In this document: positions 1 through 12,239 of the stretch, piece after piece
Position numbering within the stretch: position 1 is the first letter of the stretch
Layout: the number at the start of each line of letters is the position of its first letter
Made by a program: the position numbers and the translations under genes
The notes under the pieces: model-generated
The model's input: only the letters and a program-made list of their open reading frames with translations
What the model was told of the DNA's origin: nothing
The model's database searches: none
Assembly: GCA_015847255.1 (NCBI GenBank)
Contig: JADLZK010007379.1
Coordinates: 1 to 64,000 of the forward strand
DNA from: Hyparrhenia diplandra
Taxonomy: Eukaryota; Streptophyta; Magnoliopsida; Poales; Poaceae
Direction: 5' to 3'
DNA: 64,000 nt

Positions 1-2676
1 AAAGATCTTGTTTGGAGGTAGTGCGGACTGCGGAGCACGCAAGCACATCAGGGGCATCGCGGGCGAGCTCGTGACGGTGCATGTAATTAAGCATGGGGAA
101 GCGCATTAGACTCTTCCCTATGGAGAAGAAGGCACAAATAAGAGGAACAAAGGAAAATAGACGATGACAGGTGGGCTCCAGCTGTAACAGATAAGAAACC
201 TCGTTCCTCCTCCAAACCAAACAAGAAACAGAAATGGATCCAACCCACCCAAAACAAGAAATGGGTTCACCCCTCCCACAGTTCAACAATGGATCCAACC
301 CATCCCTTAAAATCCCATGACCAAACATGGCGGAGTTTCTTCGTGAGCGTGGCTGTTCTTAGCAAATTGGCACTTCCTTTGCTAGCTTTGTGAGTGCATC
401 CATAGAATGGATGAAGAAAACTAGTCACCTTTGTTGCATCTGTTCTCCCGATGCCTTCCAATCTCATAGTTGTTTATCTCTAGCTATTTTCCTTTTATGC
501 AGGATTGGTAATCACTTTGCTGATGTCGCCGCCCAGTAGCTAACTGGTAGATGCAAGAAGGGCTGGGATCCTGCAAGTATATATATATAGAATCAAGGGT
601 GTGTCGAGACGCAGTGTATGTAAAAAGAAGGGCTGCATATATGTTTGTACTGCAGTACCGAGTCCCATGCAATTACCCTTGAAAAAGAGTGTGGAGTTAA
701 TTCGGCTGCTTCCCATCAATGACAGGTGCTTCTTTCGTTTCGCTGCTGTCTCCGCTACTCAAATGCTACTAAGGGTGTTTAGATTAAAAGTACTGCGTTT
801 TTGACGTTCCTCGGGCTTTCAATGTAGCTCGCTTCCATATTTTTGTCAAACGATTCTGGTGCCCACGACATGCAGTTTGAGAAAAGTGTGGAGTGTGGCT
901 TACTAAAGAGAGGTGCTCCACAAACTCCAAGTTTTGTGGGGCTGCTTCACGGTAGAGTTCTGAGGCAGAGTTTGTGGAGCAGTTCAAACATCCCCTTTAA
1001 AAATGTTTTTTGTTTAATTTTAGTTCACTTTTTGCTAGCTTCAAAGGTGGAGGAGTTTAATGTCATGTGTACTCTGAGAGTTCATATCTGTGGTCACAAA
1101 CATTATTGTTTCCTTATTTTGCTTTTGATCTGATGCTATATTAAATATTGTATCTATGATTTAAGTTTTGGTTGATTATTTTTGGAGTGTACTTTTATTA
1201 TTACTTTTAGTTTTGATTATAATATAGATTTTGCTCCTGAATTTATTAGATGCAAGCATTGAAATTTAAGATATTTATTCTGAGATGCATTTTTTAAGCT
1301 TAAGACAAAATAAATTTGGGATTTCGTATTTGCAATCAAATTTAAAATGTGAAAATGGTGCTATATAAATATGGTATCCATCTGGATTCAATCCATTGTT
1401 TCATTGCATCCGATGATATTTAGGTATCTGGGTTAAAACTTTCACGCAGTCACGAACAAAACCATATATATATAGAGGTGATGGTCGAACTTGGGGGTGC
1501 GAGCTGCTTAACACGTGGATCGGACAGTGCCACGGTAGTTTGAAGAAACAAGGAAACAGTCGGATGCAAGATGCAGCCCAGTAGTCCACAGCTGATCTAG
1601 TACAGAGGGATGCCGCACGTCTCCATTTTTGGATGAGGGAGACTTATTTGCACACCGGCCAATGCATCAGCGTCCAGCGATGGGCGCTTGCAGGAATCAT
1701 CCGTTGTTTCGTTGCTACCTGGGCAGGATAGCCAGCCTGCTCAGACATCTATAGATCAAAGAGTGAACCTATAGCCCAGTTTTAAAAGAGCTAGGTAAAG
1801 TCTATTTTCCCCAGAACTTACGGAGAAAACAAAGGTTTTGCTCACAACGCAGTGGTGGCTCCCCTCGTGTCAGGCCGCAGTTCGGGTTCGATTGATTCTC
1901 AGTTTGGGATCACGTGTAGCACTGAGTTTCCCTGGAGGGAACTGAAGGCAGCGTTTAGAGTACGGATCTTATTTTTAGATTTCGTTTGCACGGTAAAAAT
2001 ATACAGTGGTATAAACGGAATTGAAAAAAAGCGGCATATTCTGTAAAGCAATCACATTTTAAAGAAGTGAAACAACTAGTAGTTTGCTATTTAACTTCGC
2101 AACTTCTACTTTTTCCTCATCCACCTCATGAAGCTCAAGCCAGCCCACTAGAATGATTAAGCTGGGCCTAAGATCGAGTCACGGGCGTCGGATAAGATCC
2201 GAGGTCGCATGATCAGGCGCCAACGCCGACTCCTATCTCTGCCAACTGAAGAAGCTGAGGTCCCATCTTGACATGAGACAATGTTGAGATCTTGAGTCTC
2301 CCGGACAGTATTCCGAAAACACTGGCGACTCTCGGCACCTACATCTGTTCTCCCGATGCCTTCCACTCTCATCAGAGAGATGCTTTTTGTTTTACATAGC
2401 CAATCACTCTTCCGTCTTCCCTTGATGTCTCTTCGTGTCGAAGCTAGTTGCAAGAAAGGGCCAGCCGGGCTCTCATTGTGTTTATCTAGGGTAGTTCAAC
2501 ACGTCTAGGCGGATATGTACACGGTTACATATTATATATAGCTAGCCAGTAGCTTTAATACCGACCGAGTCATTTAATCAAATCATGTATAGGTGGTATA
2601 TAGGGTGCTTACTTCATTGCTTGTTGCTGTCCTCGGTGCTGCTACTAAATTAAGTGTTTTTAAAACTTTGGCTCAC
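1..2676. repeat. Degenerate non-coding repeat cluster, left part
   Basis: No gene is visible. The stretch holds eroded pieces of the unit seen more completely in copies A and B. A diagnostic string reading TTCTCCCGATGCCTTCCA occurs near 443-460 and 2347-2364 and recurs at about 3750, 6752 and 11080 (one or two changes). A block containing GCATCAGCG followed by TCGTTGCTACCTGGGCA lies near 1665-1730. Open frames here are short, overlapping on both strands and unlike any protein I know. I infer fragments of one locally amplified repeat. Confidence 0.5.
1015..1240 (+). repeat. Older partial copy (C) of the local repeat unit
   Basis: The text around GTTCACTTTTTGCTAGCT, then TTTAATGTCATGTGTACT and TGGAGTGTACTTTTA, aligns in order with the start of copies A (from 2677) and B (from 5767). 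It has more gaps and substitutions than A and B have between them. It carries no coding potential. It is a third, more diverged copy of the leading part of the unit. Confidence 0.55.
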
Positions 2677-4668
2677 TTTTTGCTGGCTGTTTAATGTGTA
2701 TACTTTACTCTGGGGGAGTTATCATATCTCTCTGGTCACGACATTGTATTGTTTTTTTTTTTATTTCACTTTGATGTGACACTGTACTATGCATCGTACT
2801 CTATGATGTGGAGTGTACTTTTTAATATTAGTAGTTCACTTTGATTACTAATTTATATATTATTATATCTGTGGCTGGCAAACAATATAACCCATGCATC
2901 TTGGAATTAAGACCGGTATCAGGAAGTTGTAATACTTAAGCCTTTATTTGACTTTTGATTTATCTGGCCTGTATTAAAATTGTACTGTATGATCTTAGTT
3001 CACGGTCGACTATTTGGATCGGATCAAGTGTACTTTAATTTCAATAATACTACCACGCCCTCTTAATTAATATCAATAGGTACGACAAGAATATCCCCAA
3101 GAATTATATAAAAGTCAAAACATCCGATCCCCACCTCATTAAAACAAAATTAGCCAGATCGTGCTTCGTGCACATCTGCATTTTGTTTATGCTTACAGCA
3201 TGGATCCCCTTGGTCTTGGTTTTATAGCACCTTCGCCATGCCCTTGAACAAAGGGTGGCATGGAAGTAATGAAGATTCATTCTCATTGGCACACGTTCGT
3301 ATGCATGAACAAGGCAAATACGAACTTTTGGGAAAAGGACACGTAACTGAAAGTGTAAGAGGACTACATTTTTTTTTTTGTGACTCTGGCGGCGTGCAGT
3401 TTACATTGAGTGGATACCATATACATCTCAATGCTATTTTTATTCAATAGAAGCTTTGTAATAATTGGTTTGTATGCGCGCAGGGTGTAGGGCCGGATTT
3501 TATTATCCATTATCCAAAAAAAAATATCATCTCAACACTGGATTTGCAGACGTGTTGCAAGCCTAGGTCAAAAGGACACACGGTCAGTGCATCAGCGTCA
3601 GGCCAAATGGGTGTAACGAGCCGGCATTTCCTACATCGTTCAGCAGCAGCAAGACAGTCTGCCTTTCGCGACCTATGTTCATTTGACTGGGGAATCGGGA
3701 TATCGTGCTTGACATGAATGATTGACTAGTAGTCACCCCTTGCATCTATTCTCCCGATGCCTTCCATTCTTGAAGCTGCTATTCTTGGTTCCTTTTATCA
3801 CCCGCTATAGCTAGTTACCTCGCAGTGGTGCCATCAGCTACTAGTAGATAATATATATATAGTTGCAAGAAGCGATAGACTCCAGAGTATATATATAAGC
3901 AAAAGGTCTAGAAGTTATGACAGATGCACTCCGGACACAAAGCATCATTATATATATATATATAAGCCACTACGGTTCTGATTCTCATTCTTGGAATCCC
4001 AAAAGATTGTGCCAAACACTGTAATAGTGAAACGATTCTATAGCTTGGGTGTGCTCCATTTCAATTCGTGTCCTCCTTTCTGTATTACCTAGTGTTTCTC
4101 ACTACCAACTACCAATCACTTTAGACGTAGGTACGTGCTTCGTCCATATTTGTGCTTTCGTTTATGTTTAACTAAAGCATGGATCCTCTTTCATTCTCGG
4201 CACCTTCGTCGTGAACCATCTGCAAATAGTTCAACGCTCTTTTGTTCGTTTTTTAGAAATCAACTCATTCCAACTTTGACTAAATCTGTATAATGTTTTA
4301 CTAACACTTATAATATAAAATTAGTATCTATAGATTCATGACGGAATATATTTTTGTAATAAACTTTATTTGGGACATAAATATTAATATTGATTACTAT
4401 AAACTTGGTCAAACTTTAGTCAAGTTTTGGTTTGCAACGTGTGGGTTCCCCACACACGGTTTGGAACACCACGACAATTCCCATAGTTGCATTTTTGGGG
4501 GGCCGGAGTGAGTATATTGCAACCTTCAATCCAAATAGGAAGGTACAAAAAGATTGGAAGATGTTAGAGAGTAGAGTTTTTAATCTTATCCCAAATCAAA
4601 ACAACAATCCCATATCCAATTTTGTTCTCACACTTCTTCCCCTTTTTCCCTTTTTTTATTATAACTAG
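2677..4668 (+). repeat. Direct duplicate, copy A (uninterrupted)
   Basis: About 2.0 kb that aligns nearly end to end with 5767-7058 plus 9079-9885. Shared landmarks in the same order include CATGGATCCCCTTGGTCTTGG (3200/6299), the GATGCCTTCCATTCTTGAAGC block (3758/6761), the AAGCGATAGACTC block (3866/7023), ACTCCGGACACAA (about 3928/9148) and CAACGTGTGGGTTCCCCAC (4435/9664). Copy A lacks the two insertions found in B and so supplies their empty sites. No protein is encoded. Similarity stops at 4668, where a different sequence starts. Confidence 0.8.
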
Positions 4669-5766
4669 TAAATATGCCCGTGCGTTGCAACGGGAAAAAA
4701 ATACTAAAAATTTATTTAAATGATAACATATTTATAATTTATTTTATAATAACTATCACATTCCATTATAAGTAAGCTAAGATGATAATAAATAATAATA
4801 TTATATTAAGCCTATATCGAAATTAAAATACATATTGGTATATTTTTCCCTTTAGTTGCAAAGCGTATAAACATTTGAGATATAAATATATCATAAATTT
4901 GTGGATTTTCTTTAGTACCCATGTGTTTTCTTGACTCAATATTGACCTTTGTGGATTTTTTTACACGTTATACCAAGCACTGTAATTTTTGTCTATGTGT
5001 TAGGGTTGTTCTTTCCACCAATGATTATGAAAGAGGTCTCTTTTGATTTTCTTAGATTTCATTAGACACTAATCTACTCAAGGTGAGTTAGTGAAGGCCG
5101 AGAACACCAACAATGAGGACATCATCCACATATTTCAATTTTACCTCTGGCGTTTTCGATCATCGAATCTATATGCATGCAAAAAATGCAGGCATGATTT
5201 AACACACCTATAGACATAACACAACCTAACAAGATTCATAACATCCATATTTTTCTGAAACTAACAAAACTCATTTCGCATTTTCTGTCTTTTCTATAAT
5301 TTTCGGTTGATTTTGCAAGATCTATATTTTCTATAAAAACTTAAAAAGAAAAAATAAAAAGAAGACAAACAAATAACCTTGTATGGGTTTATTCCAGCCC
5401 AATTGCAAGGATTTGGACTAGGTATAAAAATCCTAATAGAAGCATCTTTACGTCTTTTCGTTCTCTCTAGCATCTTTACGTCTTAATTATCTTCCCCACT
5501 CCTACACTTAGTTTCCACGGTTGAAGGCAGGGCAGAAGAAGCAACAGGTCAGAAATCTTGCCAATTAAGTATTAGCGAGACAAATAAATATAAACCACCT
5601 AAATAATAGGAGACACTTTCGTCCAACCAAAGTTTGGTGCACGCGCCCCCCACCTTATTACGCTGTGCACGTGAATGCACCCCCTCAGACATGCGTACGC
5701 GCGGCGGCATGCTCTGCTTCGCCTGTTCGGCCGTATCAGCCACGGTACTACCATAGTATCCGTACG
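4669..5766. other. AT-rich spacer beginning with a recurrent grass repeat end
   Basis: No gene. It begins at TAACTAGTAAATATGCCCGT, continuing into TGCGTTGCAACGGG. I recognise this as a high-copy terminus in grass genomes, but I cannot place it in a superfamily. The rest is AT-rich without long frames, ending in a short GC-richer piece near 5640-5760. Confidence 0.35.
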
Positions 5767-6843
5767 TACTCACTTTGCTAGCTGTTTAATGTCATGTGTA
5801 CTTTACTCTAAGAGTTCATCATATCTCTGGTCACAGCATTATTTTTGTTTGTTTTATTTCACTTTTATGTGACACTGTACTATGCACCGTACGTACCCTA
5901 TGATGTGGAGTGTACTTTTAATAATATTAGTAGTTCATTTGATTATTAATTTATATATTTATATATCTGTGGCTAATGACAATACAACCCATGCATCTTG
6001 GAAATTAAGACCGGTATCAGGAGAAGTTAACAGTACTTAAGCCTTTATTTGACTTTGATTTATCTGACACTGTATTAAGTATTGTAATGTATGATCTTAG
6101 TTCACGGTCGACTATTGTAATGTATGACAATGTACTTTTAATTTCAATAGTACCACGCCCTCTTAATATCAATAGGTAAGACAAGAATATCCCAAGAGAA
6201 TTATAAAAGTTAAAACATCCGATCCCACCTCATTCAAACAAAAATTAGCCAGATCGTGCTTAATTCGTGCACATCTGCATCTTTGTTTATGCTTACAGCA
6301 TGGATCCCCTTGGTCTTGGATTTATAGCACCTTCGCCATGCCCATCAACAAAGGGTGGCATGGAAGTGTTGAAGATTCATTCTGATTGGCACATGTTCGT
6401 ATGCATGAACAAGAACAAATGAACTCTTGGAAAGGACACGTAACTGAAAGTGTAGAGGACATTTTTTTTTGTAACTCGAAAGAAGTGGCGTGTGCAGTTT
6501 ACAGTTGAGTGGATACCATATACATCTCCAACACTGGATTTGCAGACGTGTTGCAAGCCGGCCTAGGTCAAAAGGATATACGGTCAGTGCATCAGCGTCA
6601 GGCCAAATGGGTGTAACGAGCCGGCATTTCCTACATCGTTCAACAGCAGCAAGACAGTCTGCCTTTCGCGAGACCTATGTTCATTTGACTGGGGAATCGG
6701 GATATCGTGCTTGACATGAATGATTGACTAGTAGTCACCCTACTTGCATCTATTCTCCCGATGCCTTCTATTCTTGAAGCTGCTATTCTTGGTTCCTTTT
6801 TATCACCCACTATAGCTAGTTACCTCTCACTTGCCATTAACTA

Positions 6844-6993
6844 CTTCTCCCTCCGTTCCGAATTCCAAGTTGTAGCGAACTTTACAGATACATTGATTTT
6901 CGCTATGCACCTAGTTATACACTATGTGCAGATACATAGCAAACTAAATGAATCTAGAAAAGCCAAAAGTGAACTACTGACAAACGGAGGAAG
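6844..6993. mobile_element. Stowaway-like MITE with preserved empty site
   Basis: Left end CTTCTCCCTCCGTT and right end AACGGAGGAAG are inverted copies, flanked by TA on each side (6842-6843, 6994-6995). These are the terminal motif and target duplication of Stowaway (Tc1/mariner-type) MITEs. Copy A at about 3838-3850 reads straight across the site with a single TA, which defines the element's limits. Confidence 0.85.
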
Positions 6994-7056
6994 TAGTAGA
7001 TAATATGTATATATAGTTGCGGAAGCGATAGACTCAGATATATATATATATATATA

Positions 7057-9073
7057 TATAGGGTGCACTTTCTATACACCTAGGAGTAACTACACCCACC
7101 TCTGTAGTATGCATTCCCGTCCACCACCAGTCAAGCTAATGGGTTAACGAGTGGTTAACGGGTCCAGAAAAAAAATCAAAAAGTCAGGCGATGCATGTGC
7201 ATGCTGATTCCATAAAAAGCGGATCAGGTTGTTTACTTCTACGTGAGGTTGGACGGTTGAGTATATATCCGCCATCCCTTACTTTGTATATACAAAATTT
7301 AAAGAGTATACTCTAGGGTATGAATACGTACTAGTATATTACTGATGCATTGGATTAATGAGTATGTATCGATACTATTCAGCAATTTCATACATTTTTA
7401 CGTGTACGTCCTTCACGTGTATACAAGTATATGGACATACTTTTTGACGAGTATCAGTGTATCACCACATACATGGTAGTATATACATATACTAATGAGA
7501 TTATTTTTTGGTATATCCACATACTTTTTTGAACTGGAGTATCTGCATACTTTTGAACTGCACATACTTTTGGAATTAGTATTTATACATACTTTTGGGA
7601 ATAGGAGAAGAGTATCTATTGTTACTACCTCCACTTTTCAAACTTGTAAAAGTATTTGGAATTTTGCATGCAAGGAGTATGTACACATACGTGTTAAGTG
7701 GGAGTATGTGTACATACATGGGTAATTGAGTATCTATACATACTTTTTGAAATTGAGCATCTATACATACTTTTTCAAACTGAGTATCTGTACATACTTT
7801 TTCGAATCAGTATCTTTAGATACTTTTTTAGCAATGGAATGCGTATTCATACGCCAAGATTTAGATGTATGGCAAAAGGCCGCCGCCGCCGCCGTCACTA
7901 CTCTGTGAACGTGACCGCGACCGCTAGGTGGAAGGCAGGGGCCGTCGCTGCCGGAAGCACGCAGAAGAGATCGATCGACGCTGCCGCCGTTGATGGAGTG
8001 AGCCCACCGCCGGCGAGGGAGCGCGCCGTCCTCGAAGAGCTGGCCGCGCGCACCACCGTGGCGTGCCTTCCACGCAGGCCGCCGCTCGGCAGGGGAGGAC
8101 CTTGTTCTCTCTGGCGTGCGTGTTCCTACAAGTTCTAGACTAACAAGGATGAATCGTCAGAGAAAACAGAATCGTCAATGCTATTCAAAAGGAGTGAAAT
8201 CACCGAGATGGTCACCAAAAATCAAATGACGCCGGTGTAGCACCAAGCCATGGCCAACAACACCTGGAATGGGAGCATGTGATAGGAACGAATCAGCATC
8301 GTGCATTAATTAATTAATTCATACTTGCCGTGCCGTCACACACATTCAAAAGGTAGTGCAGCGCTAGGATGAGATGAGATGCAACCTGAACGTATATACT
8401 AGATGAATCACCAAAGGATAGTGTGCTGAATAATACGAAAGCACTAACACATCCCCATACTCTCCACATCTGTAACCTTGTTGATCGGGATGAAATGTTC
8501 GCCAGTCCAGCACCAAGATGAATCACGAGATCCAACACGCAGAGGCCTCGCCATGCATGTGACACCTGCTATACGTCGTCGACTCGTCGTTTCCCAGGCA
8601 TCGGGCGCCGCCGTGCAGGTGACAAGCAGCGCTGCTGCTGGGGCTAGGCACGTCGCCACTAGGGGCTCTGCCGCGCTGCCGCCCGCGCGAGTCGAGGGCG
8701 CCGCCGCCTTTGGAGGAGGGCCACTAGCGCTAGGAGCCCACCGAGCGAGTCGTGGTGGCACGCCGCTGCCGGGGGCCGCGCGGAGCACCTTGGCCTCACC
8801 GCACCGCCGTCGGGGATGCATGACGCGCTGGGTAGATGAGGACGAAAATGAAGTCGGCGATGATCTGTTCATACGTATATACTCCAACCATCCTCTCCTT
8901 AGATCCGATTTCCACGCTAATTATCCAAACACCCTACGCTGATTTTTAATTCATGTACGTATATACCCATACCATCCTCTCCCAGACCCGTTAACTGTGG
9001 TGCACCCTCGACGGACGGGGAATACACTGGGAGGAGATGGGTGTAGATACACCTAGCGTGTAGGAAAAATTTA

Positions 9074-9078
<5 letters not shown>
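7057..9078. mobile_element. 2.0-kb non-autonomous TIR DNA transposon in a TA repeat
   Basis: The segment absent from copy A has long imperfect inverted ends. Left: TATACACCTAGGAGTAACTA then CACCCACCTC. Right, read on the complement: CTACACGCTAGGTGTATCTA then CACCCATCTC. The similarity continues through GTTAACGGGTC for roughly 100 bp. Both ends abut TA microsatellite, so a TA target is plausible but the duplication cannot be delimited. The interior has AT-rich flanks, a degenerate 30-bp repeat array and two GC-rich islands (about 7870-8110 and 8560-8830) that could be captured gene pieces. No transposase frame is visible. Superfamily is uncertain: mariner-like by target, Pack-MULE-like by content. 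Confidence 0.7.
7430..7850 (+). repeat. Degenerate ~30-bp tandem repeat array inside the TIR element
   Basis: The core GTATCTATACATACTTTTTG recurs with variations (GTATATCCACATAC, GTATCTGCATAC, GTATTTATACATAC, GCATCTATACATAC, GTATCTGTACATAC, GTATCTTTAGATAC). Spacing is roughly 25-35 bp, strongest at 7495-7620 and 7725-7835. Each unit contains a near-palindrome (GTATnnnnACATAC) followed by a T-run. Subterminal repeats of this kind are often transposase-binding sites; that role is inference. Confidence 0.65.
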
Positions 9079-9117
<39 letters not shown>

Positions 9118-9885
9118 AAAGGTCTATATATAAGTTATGACAGACGCACTCCGGACACAAGCATGATTATATATAGCCACCGTATGGATGGGGTGGAACG
9201 GTTCTGATTCTCATTATTGGAATCCCAAAAAAGATTGTGCCAAACACTGTAATAGTGAAACGATTCTATAGCTTGGAGTGTGCTCCATTTCAATTCGTGT
9301 CCTCCTTTCTGTATTACCTAGTGTTTCTCACTACCAACTACCAATCACTTTAGACGTAGATACGTGCTTCGTCCATATTTGTGCTTTCGTTTATGTTTAA
9401 CTAAAGCATGGATCCTCTTTCATTCTCGGCACCTTCGTCGTGAACCATCTGCAAATAGTTCAACACTCTTTGTTCGTTTTCCGAGAAATCAACTCATTCC
9501 AACTTTGACTAAATCTATATAATGTTTTACTAACACTTATAATATAAAATTAGTATCTATAGATTCATGACGGAATATATTTTTGTAATAAACTTTATTT
9601 AGGACATAAATATTAATACTGATTTATATAAACTTGGTCAAACTTTTAGTCAAGTTTTGGTTTGCAACGTGTGGGTTCCCCACACACGGTTTGAACACCA
9701 CGACAATTCCCATAGTTGCATTTTGGGGGGATGGAGGGTATATTTGCAACCTTCCAATCCAAATAGGAAGGTGCGAAAAGATTGGAAGATGTTAGAGAGT
9801 AGGGTTTTTAATCTTATCCCAAATAAAAAAACAATCCCATATCAATTTTTGTTCTCTCACTTCTTCCCCTTTTCCTTTTTTTATT

Positions 9886-11170
9886 ATATTATAAGACACC
9901 AGGTGCCGTTACTTGTTATATGGGCCTGTCTACGCTTGAGCCCAATCAGGTCCAATTAAACGTGTACCGGGCTTTTCTACTCCTCTTCATCTTCAGTTGG
10001 CCCGACGGGGCTTCAAGGGTTGATGGGTTGGCCCGCGTCGTCTTCAGTTTTGATAGCTTCAGCAGCTTCAGATTCTGATGGCACCGAGTCTATGGTGACA
10101 CTCTTGGATTCTTGGCACCTTCGCAATGAACCCTTGAACGAAACTTAAGAGCGGCATGGAAGTGTTGAGGGTTCATTCTTATTGGCACCTTCACATGCAT
10201 GAACAGGTGAACTCTCAAACAAGGGCACGAAATCTGCAGAGTAGCTTGTTTTGCAAGCCGGCCTGGATGATCTAAAGGACACGCCTAGTGCATAATAAAC
10301 GCCAGCTCATCTTCTCGTTGCTTTTCCAGACATGTATGTTCACGAGACTGATGAATCGTGCTTGCTTCCAGACATGTATCTTCCTCGCTCCCGACGTTGA
10401 GAACACACCCCACAAAATGGGTAACTCGGGGCTAGTGGTGGTTGGGGGGCAAGGGGAATTCAATGATTGGAGTTGGAGAAGCCAATGGTGGGTTTGCCTT
10501 TAGGACTGTTGAGTGGATCATTGCCAACGGAGGTACCGCTATAGAAGGCGACTACCCTCATGGTCGGATGTGCCATGGGGCTGGGGGGGCTCAAGCCCCT
10601 CCCCCTACCCAGGCGGCGCCATTGAGCCCCTAAGCCCCCATAAAATTTTCAGCCATAACACTTAACTCTCTTTGATATGTTAATAAAACCCACTAGACTC
10701 TAGTATGTTTAGATGAGATTTTGATTTTTTTTTTTTTTTTTTTAATCAGGATTCTTAACACATCCCATTGGAACCAAACGGTATCGTAATATATATCATA
10801 TGGAGTATACTAATGAAAATATAATGAACAGGTGAACTCTCAAACAAGGGGGCACGAAATCTGCAGAGTAGCTTGTTTTGCAAGCCGGCTTGGATGATCT
10901 GAAAGGACACGCCTAGTGCATAATAAACGTCTCATCTTCTCGTTGCTACCTGAGCAAGGAAGTCTGCCTTTCCAGACATGTATGTTCACTAGATTGACGA
11001 ACTCGTGCTTGCTTCAGAACCTTTGTGAATGCATCCGTAGCACGAATGAAGAACACTAGTCACCCTCTCCTTTGCATCTATTCTCCTGATGCCTTCCATT
11101 CTTGAAGCGTTTTTCTGTTTCTAGCTCTTAGGCACTATCGGTGTCACCTCTCTCACTGATGTGCCGTTTA
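9886..11170 (+). repeat. Two further direct copies (D, E) of part of the unit
   Basis: The string GAACAGGTGAACTCTCAAACAAGG, then CACGAAATCTGCAGAGTAGC, CTTGTTTTGCAAGCCGGC and GGACACGCCTAGTGCATAATAAACG, occurs at about 10200-10300 and again at 10826-10930. Both continue into versions of CAGACATGTATGTTCAC, and the second runs into the GCATCTATTCTCCTGATGCC landmark at 11071-11108. They are recognisable but diverged relatives of the central part of copies A and B (about 3200-3780). No coding sequence. Confidence 0.65.
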
Positions 11171-12239
11171 CTAGACTACTACTATACAGTATATATATAC
11201 AAGTAAAGTTCCGATCCAGACGTTATGAAGATGTACTCATGTCAGGACACGAGTAAATTGAACTTTATTATTACATCCAATTATTTAAGAGTAAAAGTAT
11301 ATTTAAGCCTAGGTCCAACAAATCATGGCTCTTCCAGACGTGTCAGTCAATCATTTATCATGTATATGTAATGTTTATTTCTATAATTTTACATCATATT
11401 AGTGGTTTTGTGACTTTTCTTCAATATATATATACAGTTTTGCCCTCTATGTACATGATATGTTGTTAGCCTATGCCTTTTCATACTTCTTTTCCTGATG
11501 ATTGTGTTGCAGTCATTGTGGTCACATATCCCCATGGACATTGATAAAAAAGCCCTGATCGGCTTGTCCTACTATATATTGCTGAACACATCGTTCTCAT
11601 TAATCATGATTCCGAACTGTATGCACATCCTTCCCAGTAACACCGTACCTGTACATAATATGAAAGTTCGACTGGTCAAAAATTGAAAGAAATACGAAGG
11701 TAAGATGGTCAATCTGATAGGCGTGCCGCCCTAAAATCGCTTTTATATTTTCCCTAGATCTGTAGTGTAGATTTGTGGGTAATATTTTTTGAAACTGGTA
11801 AATGCGTAGATAGTGTCTGACTATCTGTTAGTTCCTCCATTTCTAAATAATACCGTTTCTTAAAAATGTCTTATTAAGTCAAATTTTATGTTTGGCCAAA
11901 TTTTTAGAAATGAGTATAATATTTATGACACCAAATGAGTGAAAACTTCAGAGTCTTAAAATGGGTAATACTTACAATCACAGTCGCCTAGAGTGAAATA
12001 GGACAGTAGATACATACATGCATTATTCAGAGTTTCAACGTTGTTTCAAACATAAAACCAATGGATATTTGTCTATGCGAAAATGCCTGTGTTATGGCTA
12101 TACATTTTAAAGATCAATATTTTTTTTCTAGTGGAGCGTCAAAACTTCACATCTTTTTATAAAATAGGTGACAGATATATGAAATAGTACCTTGTTGCAT
12201 CACCATGATGAAATTTTCTTGACCATTACATCAACTGGT
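11171..12239. other. Intergenic AT-rich spacer, 3' side of the ZIP gene
   Basis: No gene found. A fragment near 11830-11950 (CCTCCATTTCTAAATAATAC) resembles an eroded Stowaway end. The right part contains the 3' untranslated region of the minus-strand transporter gene, whose boundary I cannot define. Confidence 0.4.

Larger units (their letters stand above)
5767..9885 (+). repeat. Direct duplicate, copy B (interrupted by two insertions)
   Basis: Second copy of the 2.0-kb unit, lying about 1.1 kb downstream of copy A in the same orientation. Relative to A it contains a 150-bp Stowaway-like element at 6844-6993 and a 2.0-kb TIR element at 7057-9078 inside a TA microsatellite. Outside these it matches A with scattered substitutions and short indels. 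It diverges from A after the AT-rich tract ending near 9885, so the duplication junction or a later insertion lies there. Non-coding. Confidence 0.8.

Noticed and set aside
4432..4668. Frame repeated at 9657-9959, suggesting a conserved small protein
   Set aside because: The similarity is due to the A/B DNA duplication. The two readings differ by indels and end in low-complexity Phe/Leu tails.
7698..8138. 146-residue frame ending in a GC-rich Arg/Ala stretch
   Set aside because: It runs through the 30-bp repeat array into a GC island of the TIR element. It may include a captured gene piece but is not a gene.
9077..9112. Long TA tract as a possible promoter or matrix-attachment site
   Set aside because: A simple TA microsatellite that served as insertion target; copy A has a short version and no gene follows.
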